Program-made: the position numbers and the translations under genes
Source: Ailanthus altissimus
Lineage: Eukaryota; Streptophyta; Magnoliopsida; Sapindales; Simaroubaceae
Assembly (NCBI GenBank): GCA_946807835.1
Contig: OX327690.1
Location: forward strand, 10,822,501-10,886,500
Reading direction: 5' to 3'
DNA: 64,000 nucleotides
Shown here: positions 61,231-64,000 of the stretch, one piece after another
Layout of the letters: every line of letters begins with the position of its first letter
How positions within the stretch are numbered: position 1 is the first letter of the stretch
Notes under the pieces: model-generated
What the model was told of the DNA's origin: nothing
The model's database searches: none
Seen by the model: only the letters and a program-made list of their open reading frames with translations

Positions 61231-63416
61231 TGTTGGGTTTGGTTGGGCGAATTTACTTAGGGTTCTTGCATGTGGGTTTGTGTTCATCATACAAACAATA
61301 TACATATCTCATACATACATGTGCACAGCGGAAGATTATGTACAATGAACACTGAAAATAACATTTGATAAACTGAAATTCGAGATTGAGAAAATCACCA
61401 ATGAAGCCTTTGGATTAATTTTCTTTGAAGTCCACCATGAAATGAATCTTTGATCAATTCTAGCAATCAACAAGGGTGGGTTTGATTGTCTAGAATGGCA
61501 GCATCTTAATCCAGCATATGTGTTTAACACTTAAACATTTTTCAAAGTTAAACCATTTAACTTAATTAAATTTGTTTTTCCTTTTATTCAACTCTTGAAT
61601 AAATAAAACAAATCTTGTTTTTAGTTATTGCATTTAGTAACCATTTAGTTCAATTTGTTTTGTTGTTCTAACACTTAAAACACAAAACAAACAATTTCAA
61701 TTTCTCAAATTGAATTGGCTCCCAAAATGCAAAACCTAAAACTAAATCAAAAAAAAATTTTGAATTTCATTTCACTTTATATACTAATGCATTAATTCCA
61801 AACTAATTTGAATTTCATTTGCATTTCATTTGGCTTAACCTAACCTTAGTTAACATTTAACCTTAGTTAGATTATTTTAACTTAACCTTTAAGTTAATAA
61901 ATATTTTAATTAATTTAACCATAGTTAACTAACTTAACCATGGTTAGGTTAACATTTACTTAACCTTTAAGTAAGGTTAACTTAACTTAACCACTTGGTT
62001 AACTTTTAACCTTAGTTATGTTAAATTAATTTATTTAACAATTAAATAAATAAATATTTATTTTAATTATTTAACAATTAAATAATCATAAAGTGAAATT
62101 ACTATTATATCCTTACTCGGTTACCAAGTTAACCTAAAGTGGGTCCCACCAATTTAACCACATACTTTAGTTAACGTAACCTTAGTAATTGCTGAATTAT
62201 ACTGTATTGAACAATTCAATACGGTACACTGCCCAAGTGCTCAAAGAGTACATTTCATATTGGGACTCTCTAGGTCCACACCCGATTTGTCAAATGGAAC
62301 TGTTCCATTAATCCGTAATCGATGCCCCACGCATACGTTACGAATATTACAAATCAGCGTGTCAGACCATACAAGTTGAGGTCATAACGTATACGTATAA
62401 TCCTTCCATCATTTATATCCTAGATGTGCGGGGATATAGATCAGCACCGTCAAATCCCCATTTGCTCATCCATAAACTTATCTCCAGATTCGTATCTCGA
62501 TAAACAATATACGCAAACACTTTTGCTATATTGTTTAACCCTATGGGAAACTCTTTTCCCGGGTTTATGCTTGTGGCCACAAGACTTTATGAAATACAAT
62601 CTCGGAGCATCGGATATACAACTTACCTATGTAAGCTGACGGATCCCGTATCTACGCACACCGGACTCCATGAGCATCGGACCATACCCAGCGACATATA
62701 GCGGTCAGACCATGAAAGGTCTCTGACATATGTGGAACCAAAGCATGATGGATCACTCACAAGACCACCGTGGCGCTCAGGTCAAAGGACCACGAATACT
62801 ACTCAACTCGAGAGGACCTTCCTTTGACGGTGTCATAGGATATCTATTGGGGTCCTCATAAGTCTGTTCAGTATCCAGTCTTGACTGGATACCCGCATGC
62901 CTATACAAGCTCTAAGCTCATGGTTAGCTAAGAACAACCATCTGAATCAGTCAGATATAAACATACACTAATCTATATAAAGTGAATCACCGATAGACCC
63001 GCATTAGTGATTATAGATCAGGAACATTATCTTTGAGACATACTTACATAATGATATTTCTTAACACCTATTGCAACTTTTTGCAACTATATCATTACAA
63101 GTATACTCTCAGGTCTTTATCCCATTATAGACAAGGTTCTAACTCTTTAGACCTCGCTGACTCTTATAACCTGCTAACTCTTAACAGTGCTAACTTTTAG
63201 CATTTATAACTCTCAACTTTACTAACTATTAGTTCTGATCTAAACTCCTTTAGACCAGATCTGAACTCTTTCAGATCAAACAATGTCTCTAATGTTACAA
63301 GCATTATACCATATTAATATGATATTAACAATCTTTATTCGAAATGTTTATTGTATAAATATTAACAATTAATATTCATACAATATTGGAATGGCACGTG
63401 AGCACCAGCTCCAACA
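61231..63416 (-). repeat. LTR of H, 2186 bp
   Basis: Complete with TGTTGG...CCAACA ends, inverted relative to the other Copia LTRs. The TAACCTTAGTTAAC-type short repeats at 61840-62030 are a local low-complexity expansion. Confidence 0.85.
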
Positions 63417-63696
63417 GTAATGGCATAACACATGGTAAATAATTGGCAAACCATAGACATTATTCAGCCAATTCAAGCTATAGCCACCAAATTCATTTTG
63501 TTTAAAGCATGAAATGTGCAAAACATTCATTATCATGCTTGAATTGGTAAGCATAAGGTGGTCATTGTATAATGAATTTTGAAAGGAAATTAGCCACCAT
63601 TTGAAAAGCCATTCAGCCACTTTGATTTACAAATTACATTTGATTTGTCATGCTTAAGTTTAAGCATGAGGTGTCTTTGGAAATGGTAATTAAGGT
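63417..63696 (+). other. Continuation of K after H
   Basis: AT-rich with repeated GCCACC/AAGCATGA words; no gene seen. Ends at the junction with the exact duplicate. Confidence 0.45.
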
Positions 63697-64000
63697 TTGT
63701 GAGTGATCCATCATATTTAGGTTTCACACATGTCAGGGACTTTTCATGGTTTGACTGTTGGGTGTCACTGGGTATAATCCGATGCTCATAGAGTCTGGTG
63801 TGTAGATATGGGATCTGTCAGCTTATATGGGTGAGTTATATATCCTAATGCTCTAAAATTATATTTCAAGAAATCTTACTGATTATAGTGCACCGGATCA
63901 AATGGTTCAATCTAGGAAGATCTTAGAAAGCAAAAATTATTTTAGGGTCCCTAAAAAAGATAACAGGGCTTAAGTGTTAGGCTAGGATATTGCCAAGTGG
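63697..64000 (+). repeat. Exact duplicate of 60266-60569
   Basis: The 304 bases appear identical by eye, at a constant offset of 3431, and run into the window end. Confidence 0.9.

Larger units (their letters stand above)
60616..63416 (-). mobile_element. Copia piece H: one LTR, PBS, leader and an inverted dimer
   Basis: On the minus strand: complete LTR 63416-61231 (TGTTGGAGCTGG...AAACCCAACA), PBS, leader about 61216-60951, then the SINE-like dimer 60950-60616. GTAAT stands at 60611-60615 and 63417-63421 and could be the target duplication of the whole unit. No gag, pol or second LTR. Confidence 0.65.

Overview
This window is transposon-packed nuclear DNA of a flowering plant, probably a eudicot. 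It is AT-rich. Nearly every base can be assigned to LTR retrotransposons or short repeats, and no ordinary host gene is visible. Plant diagnostics are the Athila-type Ty3/Gypsy polyprotein, a primer site matching tRNA-Asp, Copia primer sites matching initiator tRNA-Met, and a LOG-type cytokinin gene. The species cannot be named.

Layout. (1) 1-14496, minus strand: Athila-like element A, with part of its 3' LTR cut by the window edge. Going left from the 5' LTR it has PBS, leader, gag, pro-RT-RNaseH-IN, an extra basic Cys-containing ORF, a LOG-like ORF, PPT and 3' LTR. A 2.77-kb solo LTR of another family splits gag from protease. (2) 14497-19594: remnant of chromovirus F. Its 3' LTR is split by C (15082-19424), a 4.3-kb Athila deletion derivative with a perfect GTCTC target duplication. 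(3) about 19600-42057: a nest in one Copia family. A decayed element E carries three solo LTRs, an inverted LTR and a SINE cluster. Its right LTR contains a complete but deleted relative G (34659-39833, GGTTA duplication) and then runs into a second Copia 5' region. (4) 42058-43925: chromovirus deletion derivative D, minus strand. (5) 44030-60615: another Copia LTR (K), interrupted by element B (44578-60146, plus), the sister of A. B has the same accessory ORF and LOG-like gene, another copy of the 2.75-kb solo LTR, and an inverted SINE-like dimer in gag. (6) 60616-63416: Copia piece H (LTR, PBS, a CpG-rich leader with a 20-21 bp iterated motif, an inverted dimer). (7) 63697-64000 repeats 60266-60569 exactly.

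The most notable feature is that A and B, now broken at mostly different places, both carry an intronless LOG-like gene (cytokinin riboside 5'-monophosphate phosphoribohydrolase family) plus an unrecognised basic C-x2-C protein in the place where Athila elements usually carry an env-like ORF. The family therefore captured and amplified these genes before the two copies separated. All copies here look dead: frameshifts, stops, altered LOG motif. Coordinates of solo LTRs and of elements with target duplications were read to the base. Boundaries marked approximate are truncations judged by comparing copies by eye.
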